A stretch of 64,000 nt of DNA from Spirosoma aureum. Lineage in GTDB: Bacteria > Bacteroidota > Bacteroidia > Cytophagales > Spirosomataceae. The stretch spans positions 2,936,501 through 3,000,500 of the forward strand of contig NZ_CP050063.1 in the NCBI RefSeq assembly GCF_011604685.1. The letters run 5' to 3'. A program made the translations under genes and the position numbers. Shown piece after piece: positions 1 through 9,106 of the stretch (the first letter of the stretch is position 1; every line of letters begins with the position of its first letter). The notes below the pieces were generated by a model. That model was not told the origin of the DNA and ran no database searches. It saw only the letters and a program-made list of their open reading frames with translations.

Positions 1-27
1 AACCTCCCCATTTCTTACCAAAGTCGT

Positions 28-3000
28 TTAGAAACCAAAGCTCAAGCCAACGTTGTAGCCACGCGTGACAGGATAGTTACCAACATCAATACCAAAGTTT
101 GTATCGGCTGATCCACCTACGGCTGGGTCTAAGCCCGCGTATTTCGTGATGGTGAACAAATTGGTAGCCGAAGCCGAAACACGCAACCGGCTAAACTTGA
201 TCTTGTTCAGCAAAACAGCTGGGAACGTATAACCGATATTCAGGTATTGCATACGGCCATACGAGCCATTTTCCACGTAGTAAGAATTGGCCTGTGTATT
301 CGTGCTGAAGTTCGATGTGTTTTCGAAAATGGGGACACTCGTATCTGTGTGTGTTGGCAGCCACGAATCTTTCACCCGAGCGCTAACCGCAGCTCCCGTA
401 AACGAAGGATAGAAATCGGTAAACCAGCGTTGGTTATTAAAAATCTTATTGCCCAACGATGCATACAGGTTTGTGTTCAGATCGAATCCTTTGTATTTCA
501 GCGTCAGCGTTAAACTACCTGTAAATTTAGGAATCGGGCTACCCAGATACTGCCGGTCGTTGTCGTCAATCTTACCATCGTTATTTGTATCGGCGTAGCG
601 GAAACGGCCTGGAGCTTTACCATCTTGTGTTGGAGCAGCGGCAACTTCCTCTTTGCTATTGAACAAGCCAATAACTTTATAGCCATAGAACGAAGACAGA
701 TCATGACCAGGCTCATTCCGAACAACAGGCGTACCCAGGCGTGTACCACCCCCCGTAAAATAGGGAACCGATGGAGCAATAGCCGTGATTTTGTTGTCCA
801 GAATACTACCGATGGCAGTAACCTCATAGTTCAGGTCGCCGGTAATATTGCCACGTGTCGTAATTAAGAGGTCAATCCCTTTGTTACGCATACTGGCAAC
901 GTTAACATAAGGAGCATTGGCACGTACACCTACTACACCAGGCAGAGCCAGCGGATAAAGCAGATCCTTGGTATCTTTTTGCCATAAATCGAGTACAACT
1001 TCTAATTTATTGTTGAAAAACGATCCATCGATACCGATGTTAGATGTGACGCTGGTTTCCCATTTCGCATTGGCATTACCAATCTGGCTCCGGTAGAAAC
1101 CAGGGGAGATTGATGTATTGGCACCGCCAATGTCATAACCATTACCTGCGTTAGAGGCAAAGAGGTTATACTGGTTTGTAGAGCTCAGGTAATTTGAGTT
1201 ACCCATCAATCCATAACCACCCCGAATTTTCAGATCGGATACCCAGGGAAGGTTTTTCATGAAATCCTCCGACGAAAGCCGCCATGCTACCGAAGCCGCT
1301 GGGAAGACCCCATACCGATTGTTGGCACCAAACTGCGACGAACCATCACGACGAACAACTCCAGTTACAATGTATTTATCATTGTAGGTATACTTGACTT
1401 GGCCAAACAGCGAGTAGAAATTGTTGCCTAAGCTATAATAACTACCAACCTGGCGCGTAGCTCCTGGAGTTGTTGTACTGATCGTTACGTAGTTTGGATC
1501 AGTGGTGAACGGGTTGAGACCCGATCCACTAACACCCCGGCCTTTTCCGGTATTCAGCGCTTCGATACCTACTAATGCACCAACCTCGTGAATGCCGAAT
1601 TTTTGCTTGTAAGAGGCCGTATTGGTAAACGTCCAGGCTAAGCCAACGTTCGAACCTTCGCTATAGGTATAGTTCGTATTGTTCTCGGAGTTTTCGTACT
1701 GGGCCCGCGAGTAGTTATTGTTGTAATTACTGAAGTACGTGCCACCGATGCTACTGCGGAGCGTTAATGCTGGAATAACATCGTACTCTAAGTAAGCATT
1801 ACCAAAGCCAAACACCGTGAAATTTTTGTTATCAGCAGCTGCAATGCGGTTAGCTACCGGGTTCCGTGCATTGTTGAAACCAGGAGCGGCCGTGCCTGCA
1901 TAACCGCCAAACGCGTTATAAACTGGAATGATTGGCGGCATCCGGAAAGCTAACAGAATGTCATTTTCATCAGACGATACACTCGAGTTGTTGTTGGTAT
2001 TGTTCCCAAGTGTTCCCCCTGTGCCACCTTGTAGACCCGTTGCCGAGACATAGGCAAACTGAATGTTTTCACCAAAACGTAATTTCTTCGTGATGTCGAA
2101 TTCCGTATTTGCCCGGAAGTTGTAACGAGAGAAATTGTTATAGGTGATGATCCCTGACTGCTGTTGCACACCAACGCTGATGTAGTAACGGCTGGATTCG
2201 GTGCCTCCCGAAAAGCCTAATGTATGCCGGGTCAGTGGAGCTACGTGAGTAATTTCCTTATACCAGTCGGTACCTTGCTTGTTGGCAGCAATAACATTGT
2301 AAATAGCTCCGTTGGCCGGGTCAGTATTGTACTTAAGTTTTTCCGCAGCTAAATCAACACTACTGGCAGCCAGGCCTGACCGGCCGCCTACCAGGATGTA
2401 ATCGGGTAGAACTGGCGTCTGGCCTGTGCCATACTGATTACTGGCTATACCTGTAAAGCTATCTGGTCCGATTGGAGTGCCGGTCTGGAAATTATCATTT
2501 TTGCGAGCTTGCCAGGTCCAATCGGCCTGTTCTTGCGGAGTCAAAATTTTGGGACCGTGTCCTGGATCGGTAACACCATATAATCCATCGTAACTAACGC
2601 TTAGTTTTTGCGCCCGGCGCTGACCTTTCTTGGTCGTTAAAACAATAACCCCAGCCGCGGCACGCGCTCCATAAATAGAAGCCGAAGCAGCATCTTTCAG
2701 TACGGTGGTTGTTTCGATATCATCTGGTGCAATGAACTGAGAAGTCTGGGTAGGAACACCATCGACAACATATAAAGGCTGGTTACCACCAAAGGAGCCA
2801 AAGCCCCGAACCCGTACCTGGCTGGTCGTACCAGGCTGTCCGTTTGTGATAACGGTTACCCCGGCAACACGACCCTGTAGCTGTTGCTCAACGTTTGTTG
2901 AGGGAACGACTTTAAGCTGTGCTGGCTTTACGGTCGAAACGGCACCGGTAACATCCCGGCGATTTTCGGTCGAATAACCCGTTACTACTACTTCGCTCAG

Positions 3001-3318
3001 GGCGGTGGATTCGTCCTCAAGCGTAACGTCTACGGCCGTGCGATTACCCACGGTTACCTCCTGCGTTTTAAAACCAATCGCGGAAATAACGATTATCGGG
3101 GCAGCACCCCGAACATTCAAACTGTAAGCACCATTTGCATCGGTGGCGGTACCCGTAGTTGTTCCTTTCAGAACGACGTTGGCACCTGGAACTGGTCCAT
3201 CTGCGCCGGTGACTTTACCCGTCACCCGACGGTCTTGAGCGGAAGCATTTAAGCTCCACAGCAGCATGACTGCACCTAAAATTGAGGCATGCAGAAGTCT
3301 GTAAAGTGTTGACTTCAT
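28..3318 (-). CDS. SusC/RagA-type TonB-dependent outer membrane transporter
   Basis: This 1096-residue protein is a SusC/RagA-family TonB-linked porin that should import oligosaccharides or peptides across the outer membrane with a SusD lipoprotein lid. A signal peptide ends near residue 27 (NASA|QDRR). A carboxypeptidase-regulatory-like beta domain follows (about 30-113, with VTGKVTGADG and GTTTGTATD), then the plug (about 118-230, with SEVVVTGYST, VRVRGFGSF and PLYVVDGVPT). The rest is beta-barrel ending in the typical aromatic terminus GLSFGF. There is no STN domain, so it is probably not part of a sigma/FecR relay. Transcription runs off the left edge, where its SusD partner is expected. 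The family call is firm; the substrate cannot be read. Confidence 0.95.
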   Translation of the reverse strand: MKSTLYRLLHASILGAVMLLWSLNASAQDRRVTGKVTGADGPVPGANVVLKGTTTGTATDANGAYSLNVRGAAPIIVISAIGFKTQEVTVGNRTAVDVTLEDESTALSEVVVTGYSTENRRDVTGAVSTVKPAQLKVVPSTNVEQQLQGRVAGVTVITNGQPGTTSQVRVRGFGSFGGNQPLYVVDGVPTQTSQFIAPDDIETTTVLKDAASASIYGARAAAGVIVLTTKKGQRRAQKLSVSYDGLYGVTDPGHGPKILTPQEQADWTWQARKNDNFQTGTPIGPDSFTGIASNQYGTGQTPVLPDYILVGGRSGLAASSVDLAAEKLKYNTDPANGAIYNVIAANKQGTDWYKEITHVAPLTRHTLGFSGGTESSRYYISVGVQQQSGIITYNNFSRYNFRANTEFDITKKLRFGENIQFAYVSATGLQGGTGGTLGNNTNNNSSVSSDENDILLAFRMPPIIPVYNAFGGYAGTAAPGFNNARNPVANRIAAADNKNFTVFGFGNAYLEYDVIPALTLRSSIGGTYFSNYNNNYSRAQYENSENNTNYTYSEGSNVGLAWTFTNTASYKQKFGIHEVGALVGIEALNTGKGRGVSGSGLNPFTTDPNYVTISTTTPGATRQVGSYYSLGNNFYSLFGQVKYTYNDKYIVTGVVRRDGSSQFGANNRYGVFPAASVAWRLSSEDFMKNLPWVSDLKIRGGYGLMGNSNYLSSTNQYNLFASNAGNGYDIGGANTSISPGFYRSQIGNANAKWETSVTSNIGIDGSFFNNKLEVVLDLWQKDTKDLLYPLALPGVVGVRANAPYVNVASMRNKGIDLLITTRGNITGDLNYEVTAIGSILDNKITAIAPSVPYFTGGGTRLGTPVVRNEPGHDLSSFYGYKVIGLFNSKEEVAAAPTQDGKAPGRFRYADTNNDGKIDDNDRQYLGSPIPKFTGSLTLTLKYKGFDLNTNLYASLGNKIFNNQRWFTDFYPSFTGAAVSARVKDSWLPTHTDTSVPIFENTSNFSTNTQANSYYVENGSYGRMQYLNIGYTFPAVLLNKIKFSRLRVSASATNLFTITKYAGLDPAVGGSADTNFGIDVGNYPVTRGYNVGLSFGF

Positions 3319-3629
3319 AGGTTGGCAAAAATTGGTTTAAAGGGTTGTACTAATTCTATAGAGAAAATAATCATACAAATATTATAGCTGTTTAATCATA
3401 TTCCAAAGTAGAATCAGAATAAAATTTAGCGTATTTGCCTTCGCGAAGTACAAATTCTAGGTAATATCACTTATTGCGTTTTTGCAAATAGCTGAAAAAC
3501 AATCAATTACTATATAATTGGTATAGATAATGCACTATCAATGAATTTTTAAAAAATCTAATAAAATATTTCAAAAGGTGGCTGCAAGGCCGAGGATCGG
3601 CTGTTTTGACGGTTTACCTTTGTCAACTT
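3319..3629. other. AT-rich divergent intergenic region
   Basis: About 310 bases separate the leftward SusC gene from the rightward NFACT gene. The stretch is markedly AT-rich, with runs of A and T around 3340-3570, and presumably holds both promoters. The only recognisable element is TACCTTTG at 3615-3622, which fits the Bacteroidetes -7 consensus but would leave almost no leader before the ATG at 3630. I see no hairpin or RNA gene here. Confidence 0.5.
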
Positions 3630-5306
3630 ATGCATACTAATTATTATTTTCTTCGTCAGCTTGCACCTGCTCTTGACTTACAATTAGCAGGACTTCGGTT
3701 TGTCGAGTGCTTTAGTCAGGATCGCGACGAAGTCGTGCTCGTATTTGCTCAGGCGAAGGGGAGGCTGAATTACTACAAGCCCTTTTATATCAAGGCAACG
3801 CTCCGCCCGGACTTTTCGGGTTTATTGTTTCCGGAGCGAGTGCAGCGTGCCCGTACCAATAGTATCGACCTGTTTGAGGAGGTGATCAATCCTGTGCGAG
3901 CACATGAACAGGATCAATTGGCCAGCAATGTTGCCGAAGAAGTTACTGCCAATCGACCCGGCCGAGCGGTAGTCGGTGTTCGTTTTTTTCTGAACGAACG
4001 TTGCCTGGCAATTTTGCTCGAAGACCAATATACGTTGCTGTTTAAGTTTTTTGGTAATCGCCCCAATTTGCTGGCCTTTCACGGGAATGCAGTTATTGAA
4101 CTCTTTAATCAAAAGCTGGCCTCAGATCAGCAACTCGTCCTCGACGCCTTTGACCGGCCTATCGATCAATCCTGGGAGGCATTTGTTCAGGCAGGATTTG
4201 AGTATCGAAAGCTCTTCCCGACATTTGGCAGAGTAGTAAATGAGTGGATTTCCCAGCAAAAAGCTGGGCTTGAAGAAAAGATAGGGCCGCATGAAGAGTG
4301 GGAAATAATTCAGCAAACATTACAAAGGCTGGAACAACCCCGCTACTATCTGACCCGGCTAGATCATAGACCGACACTTAGCCTGGTGCCCATTGGCGAC
4401 ATACAGCGTGAATTTGATGATTCCATAGAGGCTGCCAATCGCTTTTTTATCTCCTATAATGGCTTAAACGTCTTTGAGCGCGAAAAAGGGGATTTATTAC
4501 GGTTACTTGAAAAAAGGAGGAAACGAGCTGAGTCACTCATTGAAGTCAATCTTCAGCGAATGATTGACCGGGAGGAGGGGGCAAGCCATGAAGAAATAGG
4601 GCATATCCTGATGGCTAATTTACACGACATTCCGAAAGGCCCAGGAGCGAAGTCGCCTGAGACAGTAACGTTGGTCGATTTTTACCGGGATCAACCTATT
4701 ACAATCAGACTGAAGCCCGATCTAAGTCCGCAGAAGAATGCCGAAAATTATTACAGAAAGGCCAAGAACGAGAAACTGGAGGCAGATTACCTAACAGCGC
4801 AGGTAACGGCTCGTGAGGAAGAAATTATTCGTCTTGATCAACAAAAAGCCGATCTGGAAGCTATTCAGACATTAAAAGAATTACGCCGGTATACAAAACA
4901 GCATAATCTATTGGGCGATCAACCGGGTAAGGGAATAAATGAGGATGGCACCATCCAGCTTTTTAAGGAAGTAACAGTGGATAACTTCCGAATTCTGATT
5001 GGGCGCAATGCCAGGAACAACGATTTATTGACGCAGAAATACGCCTACAAAGACGATTTGTGGCTTCATGCCCGCGATGTGGCTGGCTCACATGTTATCA
5101 TAAAACATCAGGCTGGTAAGCCATTTCCTAAAAACGTGATCGAGCGGGCCGCTGAATTGGCCGCATGGTACTCAAAACGCCGAACAGATAGCCTGTGCCC
5201 GGTTATTGTGACACCTAAGAAATTCGTTCGTAAGCCAAAAGGGCTTGCTGAAGGGCAAGTGATCGTAGAGAAAGAATCTAGTATTCTGGTCGTACCTAAA
5301 GAATAA
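3630..5306 (+). CDS. RqcH/Rqc2-like NFACT ribosome quality control protein
   Basis: A 558-residue NFACT protein (older names: fibronectin-binding protein A N-terminal domain, DUF814). In the characterised family (RqcH, Rqc2/NEMF) it binds stalled large ribosomal subunits and recruits tRNA to add C-terminal tails that mark the nascent chain for decay. Visible are the NFACT-N region (about 1-200), a helical middle with a charged coiled coil (about 280-425), and the C-terminal NFACT-R domain with DDLWLHARDVAGSHVII. The ATG at 3630 is preferred over the in-frame TTG at 3606 because family homology begins at MHTNYYFLRQ. The family's DR pair appears as NER near residue 122. A 12-bp hairpin follows the stop codon. 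Confidence 0.88.
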   Translation: MHTNYYFLRQLAPALDLQLAGLRFVECFSQDRDEVVLVFAQAKGRLNYYKPFYIKATLRPDFSGLLFPERVQRARTNSIDLFEEVINPVRAHEQDQLASNVAEEVTANRPGRAVVGVRFFLNERCLAILLEDQYTLLFKFFGNRPNLLAFHGNAVIELFNQKLASDQQLVLDAFDRPIDQSWEAFVQAGFEYRKLFPTFGRVVNEWISQQKAGLEEKIGPHEEWEIIQQTLQRLEQPRYYLTRLDHRPTLSLVPIGDIQREFDDSIEAANRFFISYNGLNVFEREKGDLLRLLEKRRKRAESLIEVNLQRMIDREEGASHEEIGHILMANLHDIPKGPGAKSPETVTLVDFYRDQPITIRLKPDLSPQKNAENYYRKAKNEKLEADYLTAQVTAREEEIIRLDQQKADLEAIQTLKELRRYTKQHNLLGDQPGKGINEDGTIQLFKEVTVDNFRILIGRNARNNDLLTQKYAYKDDLWLHARDVAGSHVIIKHQAGKPFPKNVIERAAELAAWYSKRRTDSLCPVIVTPKKFVRKPKGLAEGQVIVEKESSILVVPKE

Positions 5307-5308
5307 TT

Positions 5309-5342
5309 CAGTACGTGAGCAGTCCGGATTGCTCACGTACTG
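5309..5342. terminator. Hairpin between convergent genes
   Basis: Perfect 12-bp arms at 5309-5320 and 5331-5342 with a 10-base loop lie between the NFACT stop and the stop of the convergent glycosyltransferase. There is no T-tract on either side, so its use as a bidirectional terminator is an inference. Confidence 0.5.
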
Positions 5343-5349
5343 GTCGTCG

Positions 5350-6564
5350 CTATTGCTCTACAGAGAGGCTCATTGTGGCCACAATAAGCCGGTTCATTTC
5401 ACTCCAGGTATGATCCCAGGAGTTTTCCATGAGGAATTCGTCAATGGCGGTCCAATCTGTTGGGTGCCCACCCGTAAGGGCCGTTTCGATAGCAGATTCG
5501 AAGGCTGATGCCGAATCGGCAATTTGGATAAAGTCGGCATTACCATAGGTTCGTACAACGTCGCGGATGGGTGTTGATACGACTGGTAAGCCAGCTGCCA
5601 GGTATTCAGGAGTTTTAGTCGGACTAATAAACCGGGTCGAGTTGTTGAGGGCAAATGGCAGCATAGCAACATCCCAGTTGCTGAAATAGGCGGGCAAGTC
5701 TTTATACGACTTCATGCCCAGGTAATGGACATTGGAGGTACGGGGCAGTATAGCTGGGTTAATCTTGACGATTGGGCCCAGCAGCATAAACTGCCACTGT
5801 GGTCGGCGTTGTGCGAGTTCGCGTAATAGCTCATAATCGAACCGTTCGTCAATGACACCGCTAAAGCCAATACGGGGTTGGGGAATTACACGTTGATCAG
5901 CAGGATCAGGCTGTGGCTGTCGAGCTACCGAGAAATGTGAAAAGTCGATGCTGCTTGGAAACGCAAATACATGTGGGTGTCGGGTACACTTTGCTTCATA
6001 AAGGCTGTGTCCGCCAGTAAAAACAATATTAGCCCGCTCCATTAGTCGTTTCTCCTCTTCCAGTAATTGTGGTGGTGCTCCCCAAAATGCCGATAACTCA
6101 TCCATACAGTCGTAGACGGTTATTCTGGGTGTAAGATGATCGCTGAACAGAAGAGCCATCGGTGTGTAATACCAGGCTATGAAGTTGTTAATTCGTTCAT
6201 TCGCCATGAACGTATCGATCAATTGTCGTTGTAAGCGAATTGCTTCGGCAGGCTTGGTTCCGTGGGGTAAATGAGGCACCAGAACCGTCAGACGATCGGT
6301 TTGATGGCAACGGGTAAGTGTCAACTGGTCTCCCCAAATCGGTTCCTCAATAAACCAGACCCGGTAATTTCTGGTCGCCCGGTTTAATAAATGCTGAGGC
6401 CGCTGATACACAAAATTCCAGCGGAGGTGAGAGAAACAGATCAGATCCTGGACATCGTCGACTGGGAATGAAGTGGCACTGTGATTTACTGTAGCCGGGT
6501 TGAGCTGCCGGGTAGATAGGTTAATAGCCTTGGTTGAATCAGGCGATGAGTCCGTAATTTCCAT
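5350..6564 (-). CDS. Glycosyltransferase family 1/4-type protein
   Basis: A GT-B glycosyltransferase of about 404 residues. The N-terminal Rossmann-like half contains LRWNFVYQRPQHLLNRA, a signature of a Bacteroidota group of group-1 transferases. The C-terminal half has VHYLGMKSYKDLPAYFSN and the donor-site stretch FISPTKTPEYLAAGLPVV with its conserved P-E-Y/A-G elements. It should transfer a sugar from a nucleotide donor to a surface glycan; acceptor and donor cannot be predicted. The ATG at 6564 is preferred to the upstream TTG at 6600. It converges on the NFACT gene and sits alone, so pathway context is missing. Confidence 0.82.
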   Translation of the reverse strand: MEITDSSPDSTKAINLSTRQLNPATVNHSATSFPVDDVQDLICFSHLRWNFVYQRPQHLLNRATRNYRVWFIEEPIWGDQLTLTRCHQTDRLTVLVPHLPHGTKPAEAIRLQRQLIDTFMANERINNFIAWYYTPMALLFSDHLTPRITVYDCMDELSAFWGAPPQLLEEEKRLMERANIVFTGGHSLYEAKCTRHPHVFAFPSSIDFSHFSVARQPQPDPADQRVIPQPRIGFSGVIDERFDYELLRELAQRRPQWQFMLLGPIVKINPAILPRTSNVHYLGMKSYKDLPAYFSNWDVAMLPFALNNSTRFISPTKTPEYLAAGLPVVSTPIRDVVRTYGNADFIQIADSASAFESAIETALTGGHPTDWTAIDEFLMENSWDHTWSEMNRLIVATMSLSVEQ

Positions 6565-6711
6565 AAACAGGTTGTGAAGAAAATTGATTGAATAGTCCAA
6601 TCAGAACTTGATTAGACCGGTATTCCTCCAATTTAAAAAACATGACTGTATATGAAATGTTGATTGCAAAAATAATTAATTGAGGGAGTGGCCCCTGGTC
6701 GCTCCAGCAGC

Positions 6712-8316
6712 CTACATCATAGGCAGGAAGATGCTGAACGTAGCGCCATTTCCTTCCTGGCTTTTTGCCGTAATATGCCCACCATGAATATCAACTACCT
6801 TTTTACAAATCGCTAAACCCATGCCTGTTCCGGCATATTGCATCCGTCCATGGAGCCGTTGAAAAATAGTGAAAATGCGATCCAGATACCGTTCGTCAAA
6901 TCCAATACCATTGTCGGAAACAGTCAGTACGGCAAAACGACGACCTGCCTGCGACACATCCGACTGGGATAGAGCAGCAGGTAGCTCAGATTCGGTGGCT
7001 ACGTAACCACCAATACTAACTCGGGGAGGTATCGGGCCGCCAGTCGGAGTGCTATTCTGAAACTTAAGTGCATTACTTAATAAATTCTGGAATAATTGCC
7101 GAAGCAGAGAGGCATCACCCCAAACGGCTGGCAAGATATTGATCGTCAACTGGGCTTTTCGATCATAAATTGTTAGTTCAAGATCGTCGGCCACCGATGC
7201 AACCAGATGATTGAGATCTACTAAGCCAAACGTAGTTGAATTGCCCGACAACCGGGAGAAAGTCAGTAAATCCTGTACCAATGATCGCATGCGCCCGGCC
7301 GATGTCTGCATTCGCCGGATCAGATCAGCTGCTGATTCGCTCAATTCATGGGCGAACTGATCATTCAGTACATCGCCAAAAGAAACAATCTTACGTAAAG
7401 GCTCCTGCAAATCGTGCGAAGCTACGTAGGCAAATTGCTCCAGGTTATGATTAGAACGGTGGAGTTCCTGAACAGTAACCTCCAGTTGCTGGTGCATCTG
7501 TTTGGCCGTCGTAATATCCTGCACGGTAGCCACAAATCCATCGTTGAGGTGATTCAGCGTAACGTCGAACCATCGCCCCAATGCTGGCACAAATTCTTCA
7601 ATCCGAATCGTTTCGTCCGTGTTAAGCATTTGCCGCAATCGATCCATGCGCTGGGGTTTAAGCGGATAGATATTGGTTAATAACAGGCCCGTAAAGCGCA
7701 TATCAGCCTGCCCGACAAGTTCGTCAAATTGCCGATTGGTGAGTGTAATCTTAAAATTAATGATTGCCTGTTGAGCATTACGAACTGCTTCAAACACCAC
7801 AATGGCGTTAGGCGATGAATTCAGAACGCCATTGAGCAGCGTAGTTTGCCGGGCCAATCGACGGGCAGTCTGGTGTAAATCACTCGTTTCGGTATAGGAA
7901 AGCAATAGACCATCCCGACCAAATGGAGCAGCTGATTGAACTACCCAGACCTCCCGATCGTCAATCTTGTAATTCTGTTCGATGCGGTGCGCTTCGCCTG
8001 TTTCGATCACCTTGAGGTAGGTTTGCCAGAGTTTTGTTTCGCGGACGGATGGAAAAAAATCCGTCAATAGCCGTCCTATAATAGCTGTTTTTTCGCTCTG
8101 GCTACCAGGAAAGGTGTCTTTCAGCGCAGTCTGGTTCGCAAATTGATACTGAAAATTAATGATTGGCCCATCAGGAGCGGAACCTTCACGGACGGCTATC
8201 AAACCAACTAATCCATTAATTGAATGAGCCAGTACCTGTTGCCAGAGGAATGCCTGCTCTTCGGTGGATAGTACAAATCCGGGAGGAGCTGCATTAAAAG
8301 AAGATAGGTGATTCAT
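6712..8316 (-). CDS. Soluble PAS-domain sensor histidine kinase
   Basis: A 534-residue histidine kinase without transmembrane segments. Two PAS-like regions (about 20-140 and 155-275) precede a HisKA domain whose H-box reads YVASHDLQEPLRKIVSFGDV (phospho-accepting His near residue 300), followed by a HATPase_c domain with N-box LLSNALKFQN, DNGIGFD, and the G2 stretch GTGMGLAICKKVVDIHGGH. It resembles the bacteriophytochrome-like or light/redox-responsive soluble kinases common in Cytophagales. No response regulator is adjacent, so it is an orphan kinase whose partner lies elsewhere. The ligand or cofactor of the PAS domains is unknown. Confidence 0.92.
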   Translation of the reverse strand: MNHLSSFNAAPPGFVLSTEEQAFLWQQVLAHSINGLVGLIAVREGSAPDGPIINFQYQFANQTALKDTFPGSQSEKTAIIGRLLTDFFPSVRETKLWQTYLKVIETGEAHRIEQNYKIDDREVWVVQSAAPFGRDGLLLSYTETSDLHQTARRLARQTTLLNGVLNSSPNAIVVFEAVRNAQQAIINFKITLTNRQFDELVGQADMRFTGLLLTNIYPLKPQRMDRLRQMLNTDETIRIEEFVPALGRWFDVTLNHLNDGFVATVQDITTAKQMHQQLEVTVQELHRSNHNLEQFAYVASHDLQEPLRKIVSFGDVLNDQFAHELSESAADLIRRMQTSAGRMRSLVQDLLTFSRLSGNSTTFGLVDLNHLVASVADDLELTIYDRKAQLTINILPAVWGDASLLRQLFQNLLSNALKFQNSTPTGGPIPPRVSIGGYVATESELPAALSQSDVSQAGRRFAVLTVSDNGIGFDERYLDRIFTIFQRLHGRMQYAGTGMGLAICKKVVDIHGGHITAKSQEGNGATFSIFLPMM

Positions 8317-8632
8317 GAAGGTTACGGTATAGTTAAGGATAGATACGCATCTATAGAACTTCAGGATTTATGAGTTTGGTATAAAAAAAACAATAAAATT
8401 GGGAGAAATGCGTACTAGTTGGTCTAAAAAAAATGCCCTGGCACTCTTCGTGAGCGTTTTGGGCATTGTGTTGATAATGAATGCGTTGTTACTTGACTCC
8501 AATCGCCCTATTTAGCAGAAATACCGTTAAATAAATGAATGGAAATTGCCAATAACCAAGTTTCTGTCGAGCCATGCGTTGACGCATAATGATTGTATAT
8601 CATTGACAGTATTTGGGCAGGGAGCAAACGGA
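8317..8632. other. Intergenic region between kinase and VOC gene
   Basis: A 316-base stretch between two leftward genes. It contains the leftward intrinsic terminator at 8425-8467 and presumably the promoter of the histidine kinase. Short ORFs cross it on the plus strand but have no recognisable product and overlap the VOC gene, so I do not call them. Confidence 0.5.
8425..8467 (-). terminator. Intrinsic terminator for the M1-VOC unit
   Basis: Read on the minus strand, arms of 7 bp (8461-8467 with 8432-8438) close a 22-base loop and are followed by a run of eight T residues. It lies about 165 bases beyond the stop codon of the VOC gene and before the histidine kinase start. Confidence 0.6.
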
Positions 8633-9091
8633 TCAGGACCCTGGTGTCAATTTTTTACCTTCATTCAGTTCAAACAAATAGCCATCAAGGTCAGAAAAGT
8701 AAACCTGAACCACGCCATCGAAACGCACCTGTTTGTGAAAGGGTATGTTCTGGGCTTTCAGGTATTGTTCGGCCTTGCTAATGTCCGCGACAAATAACGC
8801 AAAATGGCTTCCGTTCTTGTCGTGTGTAATTTGTTCCGTTCGCCCGTCCATGAGGTGAATCTGCTGACCATCACCTAAATCGAACCAGGCACGGATCGCT
8901 TTCAGATTATCAGGAACAGGAATTGGTTTTAAGCCCATAACATCGCGATAAAAGAGGGCACTCTTCGCGACATCTTTTACGTGAATAGCCAGGTGATTGT
9001 GCCGGATGATCCCAAGTTTATCCTGGCCGAAAAGTGTACCGGATGTGAAGCCAATACATACCAATAGAAATAAAATAAGTCGCTTTTTCAT
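8633..9091 (-). CDS. Secreted VOC/glyoxalase-fold protein
   Basis: A 152-residue vicinal-oxygen-chelate protein with an N-terminal signal peptide (about 1-22, KKRLILFLLVCIGF). The beta-alpha-beta-beta-beta units are recognisable by NHLAIHVKDVAKSALFYRDV, QQIHLMDGRTEQ and VYFSDLDGYLFELNEG. The histidines and the terminal glutamate fit the usual metal ligands. Family members include glyoxalases, dioxygenases and resistance proteins; export suggests a periplasmic role, but the substrate is unknown. It starts 16 bases after the stop of the upstream M1 peptidase gene, so the two are probably co-transcribed. Confidence 0.87.
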   Translation of the reverse strand: MKKRLILFLLVCIGFTSGTLFGQDKLGIIRHNHLAIHVKDVAKSALFYRDVMGLKPIPVPDNLKAIRAWFDLGDGQQIHLMDGRTEQITHDKNGSHFALFVADISKAEQYLKAQNIPFHKQVRFDGVVQVYFSDLDGYLFELNEGKKLTPGS

Positions 9092-9106
9092 AGTCCACGA
9101 AAGTAA

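Noticed and set aside
8546..8797. Plus-strand reading frame of 83 codons next to the VOC gene
   Set aside because: It overlaps the VOC coding region on the opposite strand and its product resembles no known family.
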